This document shows positions 22,201 to 35,700 of a stretch of 64,000 bases of DNA, one piece after another. Each line of letters starts with the position of its first letter. Position 1 is the first letter of the stretch. Both the position numbers and the translations under genes were made by a program. Below the pieces are notes generated by a model that saw nothing but the letters and a program-made list of their open reading frames with translations, did not search any database and was not told where the DNA came from. This DNA is from Prunella strophiata (lineage: Eukaryota > Chordata > Aves > Passeriformes > Prunellidae). The stretch spans positions 6,364,144 through 6,428,143 of the forward strand of contig JAZBQD010000013.1 in assembly GCA_036583965.1 (NCBI GenBank). Reading direction: 5' to 3'.

Positions 22201-23073
22201 ACAGTATCTGATTCTGTGTTTTAATGTAAAGAACATCAGGCTGGGTGCTCAAGGCTTTCAGTTCAGCAATATTCTCTGCAAGGCACAGCTGGATAACAGA
22301 CCCAAACCTTAATTTGCATGTGTGTTTTTCCTGAAATAATTTTCAGTCTTTGATGTTGCTGTTCACTTTTGGTCACTTTTTCTTTGATTTCCACCTCTCT
22401 ACGGAGCAGAAACAATTATTTCCAATAAAGTATCAACACTGCACAGCCTGGACACAGTTGTCACTGCAGCTTTGTGACAGAATCCAGCAGTACCCTGGCT
22501 CTCAGCACACTGGTGTGTGTCTAATATGCTTTAGAAGAATGCAAATGCTGCTTTGTGAGTCAAACAAAAAAACTTTAATGAATGAATTTCAGTTTCCATG
22601 AGTGTAGAGATGACAAGTTATTGGAACCATTCGCACTGTGTGGATAAGGATTTACCCATGCAGTTCCCCATAATGTTAATGGGAGCTGTGCAGCTGAATC
22701 CCTGACTTTCCACACTGAAACTTACCCTGACTCTCCAAGGAGAAGGGCGCTAATTGGATTGTCGAGTTTAAATCCTTCAGCTCATCAGTCTATGGAAAGG
22801 ATTTAGCACTGGCTCTGTAAAAGGCTTTACATAGCTTTGCAGGGCAATGTTGGGGAAGATTTTTTTCCTTTCTTTCTTGTGATTAATTGTGAGGCTTGAG
22901 GTGACAGGAGACATAATGAAATTCATAAATGCCGAAGGCCATCCCTAGTCACATTCCTGGCTGTTGGTTTAAGTTAGAAACTGACAGAAGTGTGAACAAA
23001 TCATGGGTGTTCTGATAGCCTTTCAGTTATGGGGAAGAAAAAGTAACTGACAATGAGAAACCACTGGAGGTGG

Positions 23074-23079
23074 TTTAAT
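23074..23079 (-). terminator. GNB1L: Candidate poly(A) signal of GNB1L (ATTAAA)
   Basis: ATTAAA on the - strand lies 435 bases after the stop. A variant TATAAA at 23361-23366 is closer. There is no AATAAA until 22,180-22,185. Confidence 0.3.
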
Positions 23080-23513
23080 GGGTATAAATTTTCAAGAAAG
23101 AGTGATGTTTTACACTGATTCAGATTCTTGGATACATAAATGACTTACAAACAGGACATATTCTGCCCCCACTGCAGTTCGAGGGATTCCAGTCCGTTTT
23201 TACAAAAGATACTGGCACAAGTTGTGTCAGCAACCTACCAAAGGAAAGGTGTTGCAAAACCTGTAGCAGAAACCAAAGCAACTTTGGGCTTTGTTTGTGA
23301 CTGGCCTTGTTCTGCTTGTTACGGATTTTAAAAATCCACTTTCTTCTATGGAAGACAAAATTTATAGCTTAAACAAGCAGCATAGGAATTAACCTAGGAC
23401 TCTCACTTCAGCCTGGAGAGTTTCTACCACTTCCCCACATGCATGTTTGAATTACAGTGCTAGGAATTGCTTCCCCAGTCCTGTTTTCCAAGTCCATGGC
23501 AGTGCAGGATGTG

Positions 23514-23780
23514 TCATGTCTGAGCATATATGGACCAGACACTGATGCGCTGATCCCTGGAGCCAGCTGCCAGCAGCCTGTGCCGGGGGCTGCTGTGATC
23601 TGAGAAGGACACGCAGTGCACGGTTGCTGTGTGATAGTCCAGCACTGCCAAGGGCTTCAGCTTCTTCCACCCAAAGATCCTGATGCGGTGATCCCACCCT
23701 GCTGTTGCCAAAATCTTCTTGTCTGGACGGATGGTGATATCAGATATGCCAGCGTTGACAAGTTGGTGTGTTTTGTAAAC
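23514..23780 (-). CDS. GNB1L: GNB1L last coding exon: ILATAGWDHRIRIFGWKK
   Basis: It encodes residues 241-328, from VYKTHQLVNAGISDITIRPD to VWSIYAQT and TGA at 23516-23514. The acceptor is the unusual aactttttcacaaag, with AAAG and no C or T just before the AG. Homology to human VRGTHELTNPGIAEVTIRPD fixes it, and the next AG upstream (ctag) would shift the frame. Confidence 0.95.
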   Translation of the reverse strand, partial: VYKTHQLVNAGISDITIRPDKKILATAGWDHRIRIFGWKKLKPLAVLDYHTATVHCVSFSDHSSPRHRLLAAGSRDQRISVWSIYAQT

Positions 23781-26700
23781 CTTTGTGAAAAAGTTACAAA
23801 TGAGCTCTAGTTGTTCAAAACAGAAGAAAAAGGAATCTTTCAGGTGTTTTAGCAGGTGTTGTGCCCACCCAACACACCAGTGTCACACAGGCAGCGTGGA
23901 GCTTTTCACCATGTGGTGGATGGTGCTTGGTGAGAATGACAGACAGAGACAGAAAACACCTTAACCTGAGCCTCCCATTTCCAGAGCAATTTTCACAAAA
24001 TAAACCAAACTCTTGTATGCTTTTAGTTATTTTGCATTTAAAGCTATATATATATTCTGTCACAAGTGAAGCTCTGAATTGAGGTTTTGAGTACAGCTTT
24101 GCCCTTTTCTTCCAGCTATTCTCGTATGAGCTGCAATGTTCAGAGCTAAGGCCATATATTTTCCCTGCTTCTGCAATATTCCCAGGCTGAGACCCTTCTG
24201 AGCTGATGCTTAAGCTACCTGCTACTCATTTCTACTACTGTGGCCCCTCACAAAACCCCCCAATAAGCTGTTGTAGTATTTACCTCAGTCTTGAGAAAGG
24301 AATGCTTCCAGGAATTGGGTTACAGTGTCAGGAAATCTGTATTTCTAGTACTCTTTCCCAAGAGATTTCTGTTTACACCAAATCCAAGGAGGGGATTATG
24401 GCCAAGTTATTGATTTCAGTCTTGGAAGCCTTTTGTTACTCTTTGGAGACTACTGGGGCACAGAGGGGCACAATTCAATTGGGAGGCATTTGGCTTCTTT
24501 CAGGAGGCACTGGGGCTGCACAGCACTTAGCCCCTGGAAAGGAAAGTTTTCACTTCACTGACATGAGTTTCTCTTGAGGCACAAAGCTCAAAGTTAACAC
24601 CCCTTTGTTGTTCTCACCTCAGGTAACTTGTCTGAGTGAGCAATCTGCCTCTGAAACACGTGGAATATGCTCACAAGAGTGTGTGTGTGTGTATTGGAAC
24701 AGCTCAGCTTCTCTCAAAATGGGGAAAACACCTTTGGCTTATAAAGCTGGCCCTGAACTGCTTATAAATAAGTACCATTGGAAACAACACATTAATGCCA
24801 CTGTCTCCTTAAGCCTGAGTCTGTAGCTATCTTGCACCAAAGCTTAACATCATCCAGTGCCTGTCTGAATTCACTGTGTGGTGTTTACTGTTTGTCTGAG
24901 GCAGGAAGGGATTGACAAGTACTTCACACGTGAGGAGCTTTCCTCCTTGAAGGACATTCCATGATGCATACCTAGTACAGGGTTATAAAGATGTGTTATT
25001 GCAGATAATTTTAACCTTTATACTGGATGTAGAAAACTCCAGAAATGTTGGTCAAGGTTGGTTTCAGATGCAGCTGAACACACCTTGGAACCTTACAGGC
25101 ACAAAGCCATAAGCAATTATTTTTTAACTATATAAGAACTGCCCAGCTACCTACTCAAACAGCAAGAGCTGTGCAGTTCAGTAAGACAAAAGGTTGAATG
25201 AAACTTGACATGCTTCTTCCATGCTCTATTCATTTCTTTTTCAAAGACGATCTGAAGAATGTGTCTAGCATGAATTCAGAACAGAGGACAGCAAGTTTTG
25301 CTCAAGCCTAATGAGAAATACCAGGCTGTATGGGGGCCTCTTGGTGGGGCTGCTACTGTATACCTGTGCTTTTTGTTAGTACATATGCTCCAAACTCCCC
25401 AGGGTAGGCCTAATGCAGCATGGCCTCAGTAGGAATTTTTGTTGGTGTAAATGTCCTGGCAAGGGAAAGATTTCTTCCTTACATCACCAGCCTGGCAAAT
25501 GTAGGATGGGTCTCACTCTGTAGCTGAGATTGTCAGCTAATGGCTATAACCAATCCCAGGCGTGGTGCTCCCATCATTAATGTCAATTATGTGGGCAAGA
25601 TCCATACAGCACAATCAGGGTGACTGGAGAAATGGCATGTCCTCAGCAAGCTACAACTTGAAAAGGAAGCCTGTAATGGTGATGCCTGTTGGCTATGGAA
25701 CATGAGGGAACAGTGGGCATTTGTGCATGATCTGCAAATACAAGAGTGAGAGAGAAACGCAACACAAAGGAGAAAACTTGCTCAAGGTATATGCAGCCAG
25801 GTGTAATCCTGCTGCCAGGATTTGTGCCATCCCAGGACTTACTACAGTAAGTCACTAACTACAGCAGTCCAATACCAACACAATTTCCTAACCAGAAAAC
25901 CAGCCTGTAATTAAGAAAACAAAGAGGTAAAAACAGGTGAGCTGCTTTCAGCCAGTCACAACCAAGGACACTTGCATCTGCAGCCAAAGCATGTCTTTAA
26001 GCCCTCTGCCTTATTAGAAAATAACCAAAATAACAGCAGACTAAGCTTCAGCATTTGGGGGAAAAGCCTCAGCAAGCAAACCAACAAAACTTACATTACA
26101 GCTTACAGGACTTTTTCTCTTGTCATATAAAAAGATTTTGTGGTTATCAGATTTCTTAGTTCTGCTTTGTTTATTCACCTGCAGAAGCTGTTTACCTCCT
26201 ACATTCTACCACAAACATCATCACATAATTACACTATCTCATCCAAATCAGAAGGCTCATAACCAATCCTATCATTTGCTGACAGTGATGAATTCAGCAA
26301 CTTTCCTGTAGGAGACAATACAAACTTTCCTCATAGCAATAAACTCTGCAGTTACCTTCATCATCTATTCATTGACACACTGGAACACTGCCACTTAAAA
26401 CAGAGCTGCAGTACCATCATTGCATCATTCCCTCTCCAACAGCAGATATCTGTGCACCACAGTTACTTATTAAAACCTTTTAGAATAAAAATAATGTGCC
26501 ACTGAGTGGCTTTCCAACGTCTACCATTACCTCAGGTACCTGGAATGTCAGGGAAAAAAAATCCCCATCTGGTTTATATTATTAATGCAATAGTGGAAAA
26601 AACTTAATCTATGTCCTTGACAATCTCTAGTGCTCATATGAAAGATGCATTTTTTTAGGGCATTCATGCTCCCATGAAGAACAGGAACATTGCTTGTAGC

Positions 26701-29700
26701 TTATAATACTTGGCATTTAAATTTCTTCTGAGGCAACCTTCTATCTCTCAGTGTGAGGTGCTGAAGGTGTAGCTAATCTTACATTCCCTGGGAATGGGAA
26801 TACCTTGTGAAAAACAATACTTGCAATATTTCAGGATGAACAACTATTTCTCCTGCAAGATTGTACCTGTAGCCCTGCATACCACTAACTCCTAAGTGAA
26901 ATGTGCTGTAAAGAACAGGATTTTCTTTTATTTTTAGGAAAAAGGTTTTGCTATAGTTAATATGAGAGAACAGCTTTCTCTCCAGCACCAGAGTATTTGA
27001 AAATTTAAGAAGCCTGTAATGATGTCAGATTTCTGTCACCTTTACCTTAGAGGATGAGTCTCAACACCAAGTTTCTTACTGGGATTTCTCACCTTCCTTA
27101 ACTCACTTCTCTGAGTTAAGGACACCTGGTACAGATGGTGACAGGGGAGGGCAAACAGGACCAAAAAACCAGCAAACCCAAACCAAGACAACTGTGTATC
27201 AGACACCTTCACTACTCGTTCAGAGTGCAGAGTGCCTCTTTCATGTCGTGTTGTGTTGTGCATTAAGGTTCAGCCGCCTCCTCAGTGAGTGCCACATCCT
27301 CCAAACTTCACCAGGATTGGATGTGTTTGCCCTGTCACCCCAGAAATGCAGCTGCTGTGGTGATGCCTCACAGATTCCACACCTTTATGGTGTCCCCCAG
27401 GTGATGAGTTACCATTGGATGTCCCAGCATGTGCTTTTCTTCCTGTAGCACCATTCAGAAAACAGCATTCACTTGCTGTACTACTTAAAAAAAAAAAAAC
27501 CTCCATAAAGCTGCAAGGTGGAACAGCAATTATTGTTCTCTCTTGAACTGATGTACCTAGCAGATTCTTCTCAAGGATGACATGGGCACACAGGGGCAGA
27601 TTCAGGCCCTCTCCATTGTTCATGGGAACAAATGCCACTTAAAAAAGGTTAAAGCACCCAGCAGTGCAGAGACTGTGCATGGGCTGTTTTAATTTTCATG
27701 AGCCTTTTTACACTTTATTTCCACACCTACATTTCCAGATCGTACTTAATGCCTTGGCACTGTTGGAACACTTGCTAAAGTTGTCTAGCTGAAAGCAGTA
27801 TTTATGGCCATTCCCTAGCACAGCCTGAGCTGGGGATTACAGCAACCTCCTTCTAACCCAGCCATTCACAGTACCACAGCTCAGACATGAACTGGGACAG
27901 CCAATTGCCTGATTTTGTGTCTCTGGCTGGGCCCTGTAGGTGCCAAACTGAAGCTGAGTGCCTAAACCTCATGTCCTCTTGGTGCTAGCTGGGCTACTCC
28001 TACTCTTTCTGTTTGTGAAGTATTTAATGGAATACTTCTGTCTTTCCCACAGTGGAAAGCTTGCTATAGCCATTCAAGCAGAACCTTTGGAAAAGCAATC
28101 CTTTGTTTCTCATTTTTATAACTCATTTATAATGTTTAGGACATTCTGAGAGCTGGATACTACCAATGTGATAAATGAAGATACAGAGGCAATGGCTTGA
28201 GTAATGCTAGGCCTGTGTGACTGTTGCAACTTTGGTAAAACCAGAAACATGTGAGAGAAGGTTTTTTCCTTTTTTTTAAATCCTCACCATCTTTTGCTAA
28301 GTCTAGTCACATAGCACAGACATTCTAACCAGTCTGTGATTAATTAGCTAGAGATCTGCAACAACTCCTCTTCATGACTAAATATTTTTTTAGTCTATCA
28401 AACTGTTAGTGCAAAGTGGGATAAATGACACTAGAGGGCCAGTGATCCTGACCTGGAGGTTCTGTTGCTCATTGAGGCTCCAGATGCTGAGCACCTTTTC
28501 AGATGAGCCTGAGATCCCCTTGGCCTTCTCCGAGTCAAAGTCAAGGCTCATCACTGGCTCCTGGTGGCAAATGAGTCGGCTCAACGCTTTTCCCGTTGAC
28601 ACATTCCAGAGGACAACTGATCCATCTTCATAGCCAGCCAGAAGCACAGGTTGTGAACCACAGCTGAGCTGATTAAGGAAAAATAAAATTGTTTGAGAAG
28701 TAAGTAGTCTGTTAAGAAAATTACCATCCCTGTGTAGGTTTTAGTCCAAGCACCAAGAGAATAAATTAAAATGCTGACTGATGTAGAACTGAAATGAAGT
28801 TTAGATATCTGAATGTCAAATTTTGATATTCCATCCACTGACAAAAGCATTACTAGGTAATACACACTTACAGGTGATATCTACATATCAAATTCTAAAT
28901 TTTATATATATTATACGTATTTAACATACACATACATACACATATATATATACACATACAGAGGGAGAAAATTTCTCTCTGAAAATCCAAACTATTGCCC
29001 CCTATAACAACTGAAAAGAGCCTGACTGAAATTTTCAGGAGCTTTACTTCATGATCTGAACTTTGTTTGCACTTCATAGAAAAAATTCCACAGAGCAGCT
29101 GAGTTACCCTCAAGCAATACTAGCCTGTGTGGGCATTGAGCAGTGCCCTGCTCAGGGATTCCAGTTCCACACTGCCAGCTGTAGGGCTGCACAGAGGGAT
29201 TGCCTGCCCAAGTACCCCACAGTGCTTGAAGGTAAGCACTGAACCTCCCAGCAGGAACTGCTGGGTCAGTCACCAAGGGGTTAATGGGCGCCCGAGTCCC
29301 ACTGTAACCAATTGAAAGCTATTTTGATTAATGATGTCACAGGCCAAAGGGCAGGGCACCCTGGGCAGACACCTAATTTATTTAAGCCTCTGAAATAACT
29401 CAAAGAAGGGAACATTACTGGATTACATGTCACACTTAAGGAAAATATTCATCATTGCTCCAGCCAAAAGACTAATGATCCTGTAAGCAGTACCTGGTTA
29501 CAGAGTGAAGATGCAAATCCCTAATGAAAAGCAACTAAAAAACAGCATCTGTTAATGCCAGTTATTTCTTTAATAGGAGAAGAAATATCAAAATAGACAT
29601 TGGGATTATTACCACCTCATGTAGGCACATCTAAGAAATGTATCCAACAGGGTATTCAGATCTTTCCAAACACTGTCTGCTCCTACACGATTTGTTTGCT

Positions 29701-32700
29701 CAGTATTCAATTAAGATAAAGGGCATAAAGAATTAATTTTTCCCAGTATCACATTATTGAATGAGGTCAAAGTCACTAGCTGTCAGTGTCATGATACAGA
29801 CCTGTAGTGGCCAAAGGCTCACTGTCTCTACTAATGGTCCAGATTGTTCTCCCACTGGTTATTCTGTGTTCTGGGGGAAGTTAAACTAACAAGAGATGGG
29901 TGGTCTGAGTAACACAACTGCTGAGTACCAGCCTCATGCACTTCCTCGGCCTACTCAGCCTAGAAAAGTGTTTGAGGGATAGAGCTCAATGAGCAGGCAA
30001 CAACATTGCTCCTTAAAAGGAAGCAAAAGGGAAACCCTTGTAAGTTTAGCAAATCCCCTACATCATCCTTCTGAATGGGTCTGTCCACACCTGGGATCTT
30101 GGAGGAGCCTCCTTCCTTCCTTTAAGATCCTTTTTCCTTTGAAAAGGTAGGGAGCATGCTCTGGCTAGAAAGGCCCACAAAACAGGTTTCTCACAGTGCC
30201 CAGAATTATGAACAATTCTTCTGTCAAAATTTTGATTTGCTAAAATAATACAACATCAGAGCAATGACACCTTGATTCATACATTGCGTCAGATACGTGT
30301 GAATTAATGTTAACTCACGAGGTATTTTGGATGAAGAATATCTGGTTTTGGATACCAGATATCAAAAATGTTTTAAAAAAATCTGAGTGAGCATTCCAGA
30401 TTTTAATTTTATTTAATAAAGGGTAAAATCTTCAAAGCAAAACAAAGTATTTAATAGGTACTTTTACATTTAAAGCAAACCCCCAGTTTAAGCATAAAAA
30501 CCCCCCACAATTATTTGTGCTGCTCTTCTGTGAGCACAAGACTCCCTCAGAGCTGGGGGTTCACAGAAGCTGTAGCTGTCATCAGGCAGTGAAACACGTC
30601 AGCTACTCTCCCTACTCCAAGCAGGATGGTGGCCTCCACAGGAGCTCCTCACCCTTATGCAGGTGGCAGAGACAGGTGAGTGCTCAGCATTTCAGGAATG
30701 CCAAGCAAAACCCTTTCTTTTTTTGTACTGTGGGGTAATTTGCAAGTGAGATCTAAGATTGGTGTGTTTTAAAACCCAAGTACTGTTTTCTATGAAATGT
30801 AGGTCTCCCACACTACTTCTTCCTGACTTTCCTAACCATATGAAGTTTAATATTTCAATGGGTACATGAACTAAAACAATAAAAGTTATTGAAAGATCAG
30901 TGGAACTCTTGGTCTGAGCCTGGACTCACCAAGCAGAGCTTCACAACAGCCTATTTATTTCAATTCCCAGTAACAGACACTGCTGGAGAGAAGTCTCACC
31001 ATTCATGTTCTGTTTCAGTAGAAAAAATTAAATTATAAATCATTGTTCTTCCTAAGCAGAACATTTTATTGTTGCATTTGGATAACTGTCAAGGAAGGAA
31101 GAAAAGGTGATCTGCTGTCAACTCAACAGGAATAATTGCAATAGTTTATATAAAGTAATAACTCGGCATTTCCAGTTTCGACATGTATTATTCTTGTTGA
31201 ATTATTTTGTTTGCACCATTATGCAATATGATGCCTTCCCCAAGGAGTGCAAAAAATTTAAGGGAAGACTATCCTCACTCCTACAAATCCTACTCCACCC
31301 AATTAGTAATAGCAGGAAGGTGTGAAACTGAAGGGGCAATGTATTTAAGAACATGAATCTTCAAAAGAAAGGGAATGAACTAATATCTTTAAGGACAAAC
31401 CTAGAAAAATAAGGGGGAAAAGTGCTCAAAAGAACAAAATAAATACCTGCAAGCTTTCTGACTGCTTAGGAGAAGCCAGTGAGGCTTAATCTACAAGCCT
31501 AACTTCAGTTGCCTTCTGCTCTGTAGTAAAGTTTCTCATTCACACTGCAGCTGGGGAGGTTTGTTGTTTACCTGAATTGCAGAAAAATACAATGGTACCT
31601 GGCTGCAGCCCCCAAACTCTCATTGGCCAACCACCCCAAGCACTGTTCCTTCAGACCTTTATGGGGCTCTCCCTGTCAGCTTCTGTTTCAACTTGTTAAT
31701 TTGCTGTGCCATAAGCAACATCAAATAGTCTCTTAGGCAACCCCTGAGTGCTGGGCTGGGAGTGCTCATCTCCTGGGTATGTCTGTATTGCCCAACACAG
31801 CCGTGTACAAAGAAATCCTGGAGGGCCTCTGTTCAGGAAGGGGTGCAGCTGGGTGAGCTCGTGCTCTCCTGGTTTATGGTTACAGGGTTACTCAGAGAGC
31901 CACTTCCAGTGCAACCACAGAACAGAATGCAGAGCATCACTTTGGTACACCACATGCAATTATTTCCCTAAGGGTATCCTCTTCCTCGTGCCTTTAAACC
32001 AAGTTGCACATATTTGCAAAAGAGCAAATACAGCTGTGAGACTCTAAGAGATTATCTATACTTGCCTCATGCAGTCTAGGAAGTTATGGTGAGTTCTCAA
32101 AGTCAGAATTTGAATGGAATAATTTAGCTCTCCCAGTTCCCAGTCCTCTGCTTTATCCCCACTGGCAACAAAATCAAAAACTATATAAAATTAAGACTCT
32201 GCACCTGCTCTGCTTCCTAGAGGAATATCAATATTAATGCATGTAGAAAATATGGCAAGACAGAGGACTTCTTATACAGGCAAGAAAAATTTTCAACACT
32301 GAACATTTCCACAGTTATCACCATCTTATTAAAAAATGTCGAGGAGACAGAAAGACCCATTCATTTCATCAAGCACTGAACACTGATTGCATTTTTAGGA
32401 GAAACTTTGTTTAACAAAAGCCTAATCAGCCTATTTTATTTCCTCTTTTTTTCCCCCTAGTTTTTAATTACAGCGTGGAACTTCAACTGTGGCCTCTCTT
32501 GGCTTTTGTGTGAAGTCAGCAAGTGAATTCCTCTAGATTTCAGTTGGCTCAGGATCTTGGGTGAAGACACTGCGGCCTCACTTTGATTGATAATATTTTC
32601 AACTGAAACCAACACAATGCTCCACTGAGCCTGCAGGAATTGCACCCCTGGCATCAGCTCAGTTGGTCCTGCTGACCTGCAGCAGTGTGTTCTCAGGGGG

Positions 32701-35700
32701 TTACATGGGAATCAGCTTTGCCCATTCTCTGGAGATTTCAAACCAATCCCCTGAACTCCTTCCTCCCTCTACTGCCACCTTTTTGTATTACTTGTGTTAT
32801 TATTGTATTGCTTGTATTACTTTTGTATTACTACTGTTGGCAGCCCATATATATTATTTGCTACATATTTTGCAAATGTGGTTTTTTTTTCACTAACTAC
32901 TCTTATTTACCTTTTTGTCTGTAGTCACTACCACCATAAATATTTTGTTCTTATTGTATGTCTGGAATAGAAATGTTCATAGAGTGTTTCCTTATCCTGA
33001 GGGCCCTGAAGTGAATGGAATCTGCCATTAAAACCACTGTTTTTAAGCAACCCAAACATTTCTCATCAGTCTTAATGCAGTGAGAAACCATATCAAACAA
33101 CTGGCTTTGGTAAGTCACTCATTTTCCTCTTGATTGAAGCAAAAACTGTATCTATCCTAAGGATACAAAGCTTTCCTTGAGCATTTGCAAATCTTCCATT
33201 AAAGCTTGGAAAGCTCTGAAAGTTACATTAAGGATGTTCACAAATCTTTCCCCCCTTTAATAGTATAATTACTTGATTGGTTTGATTATAAATCAAAATC
33301 CAAGTGAAGAAAGATTCATGTGCTTCATATAAAATGAATCACAGAGAAAACATTTCACAATTAGCAGGCGCTCTTGCCTTACCTGCCATAACTTCAGACA
33401 CATGGGCATGCCCAGCTTGGCACCCACCTCTGGTTTCAAGGTACAGACTGACGTCTTGGATGGCAGCTCCAAAATCTGAACCTGACATCAGGAAAACAAG
33501 AGGAGTTGGTCAGGCTCCAGGTCAAAATTCTGCTGTTAAAAACACAAGTCTTTTAAGGTGATTAAGGTTAGTATAAGCTGTTCCAGTAAAAACTGTCTGG
33601 AGGAAACAGAGGAATGCATGCTAAGTTGGAGCTGTAAGGGGAATCTACAGCTAGCTAAAGAAGTGCATTGTTTTAGGAAAGACCAGACAAAACTGCTAGA
33701 GTGAACACATCCTCTTCTTCCACTCTTCTATTTAATTACAGCCATCTTTTCAAACAGTGGATGACATTGTGCACACAACAGTAATACTGCAGACTGCTTA
33801 ATCTGAACACACCCCCCCCTGCTTTCCTTCCCCTTTTTCCAGCTCTGTTGCTTAATTTTTTGGCTGTATTCACCTGTGAACACTTGCATTCTCTCCTCTG
33901 TGCTGCTGTGGTAACACTGAGCTTGCATGGAAATACAGACAGTGTACACATGCAAAGGGGATTTTTTATTTACTGCTGACTGCACTAACGAATCATAACC
34001 CTGCAGTTACCAGCTGAGGCTGGCTGCAGCAGTGTCTGCACACAGGTATTCTCAACACAGCATTGCCTGACCCTGTCTAAAGCAGGGGCAGAAATGCTGT
34101 GTTCAACACCTGTTCTCTCTACAGAGCAGCTTCCATCGTTGCTTGCTCTGATGGTAATGAATCATGGACCTGGTTTGTGTGGTTTTGATTTCTTTTTTTT
34201 TTTAACATTGGGCAAGTTGTTTCTCTGCCAAGGAAGCAGCTCATTTCCACCTCAGGATGATGGCAGGCAAGATGAGGGGAGTCTGCCTTTTTAGTTTGGT
34301 ACTGGAAGATTTTGAGACTCTTGATTGACATGGCAGTGCCTCAGCTCTGGGCTGGTTCTCAAGCCTGGAACTCTGGAGAAACAGAAGCTCTTGGGTATCA
34401 AAGACCTGCTGCCAGGAACATTGCTGTTTCTCACATGCATACTTAATCACCAAGGTGATCTTTTCCTCTAATTAAATAAACAATGGTTTGCATTCTGTGG
34501 TAAAATTAAACTACTTGAAACATTTGATAAATCCAGCATCACCAGCCACTCTAGGCTCTTCCAGAATGTGCAAGAGCCCAACAGCGCTGCTGGACAGCCC
34601 CAGTTGTGCGAATTTCCTTAAGCATCTGAGATGAGGTATTACACAAATATGGCTCCTCTGGGAACCATCAATCAAGACCACGGCAGCTGTGATGGCTTTC
34701 TAATCCCATACCTTTAGTTCAAAGCTTGCCAGAACATCTTCCTATTTCTAGAGGCTGTCAGCCAGCCTGCCAAAAGCCAGCTGCACTCTGAGACTGCGAG
34801 TACAGTGTACTGCACATAACATACAGAACACTTTCGAAAGCCACTGAGCAATAGAGCAGGAAACTGTTTTCCAGATTTGAGGAATAGTGACTACAGCCAA
34901 GAGTCATCTAGTCTGCAGACCAAACCTGGGAACAGACCAAAGTTTGATCATCTGGGAATTCTGGTTCTTTGGAGCTTCACTCTTAACAAAAGATGCTTTT
35001 CTCTTGTCAACTTTCTTGCTATCAACATAATGACCAAGTTAGCTGTGGCAGGAAATGGGCTATAAATATGAAGATGACCTGCCCTCATCTTGCCTCTTTC
35101 ATCACTGTCTCTCCAAAGGGCATTGCCTCCTAGGCAAGACCAAAACTGCAACTTTTATGTAATAAAGAAGGGTAAGTGTGCTGTGATAAATTCACTTCTG
35201 CAGATTAAAAGAAAAAAACAAACCTTCTTTGCTTTACCTTGACTAAAAACAGATGAACTGGTACAAGGGCTACAGTTGAGCTTGCAAAGGCCAAAGAAAA
35301 ACAATGAGAAAAGCTTTGTGCAGAAGGCAGGCAGGCATGACCTGCTGCCTGAGCTGGATTGACAGTTCCAGAGACTGTCTGCATTAAAGGCATCTGAACC
35401 TTAGAAATAAATACTATTTCACATATTTTGACAACTGTAACCTAAAACTTGAAGTTCCGTGTTTATACTGGTTTTGCTTCATAGGAGAAAGATTTGCCTT
35501 TGCCTGAGGTTAATAGTGTTCCTGGGTGGCTAAAACTGGCCACAAGGAAACACACCCTTTCTCTTTTTCACATTAATAAAGCTTTTAACATGTTTCTGGC
35601 AAATTGGCAAGAAAAGTGCATGTAACTCATAATTGGTGATTTAAAATGCAATCATGAACAAATAAATGCCTGTTCAGATCTCATTATTTATGGACTGAAC

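Larger units (their letters stand above)
12300..23513. other. Convergent intergenic region between TBX1 and GNB1L
   Basis: AT-rich, low-repeat DNA with no believable coding exon on either strand. It contains a 10-base minisatellite at 13616-13653, an A/C-rich simple stretch at 14494-14547, an isolated CpG-rich patch at about 16,000-16,290, paired T-box half-sites at 16,562-16,587 and motif-dense stretches near 20.3 and 22.75 kb. Its right end includes the GNB1L 3' UTR. Confidence 0.75.
28669..33382 (-). other. GNB1L: GNB1L intron 4
   Basis: Contains TA/CA-rich simple DNA at 28,893-28,960, a promoter-like stretch at 29,270-29,400 and a degenerate TTGTATTAC repeat at 32,783-32,832. No other exon seen. 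Confidence 0.85.

Noticed and set aside
28663..28668. Second AG as acceptor for GNB1L coding exon 5
   Set aside because: Starting at 28,663 breaks the phase with LKLWQ; the first AG (exon start 28,668) matches human length exactly.
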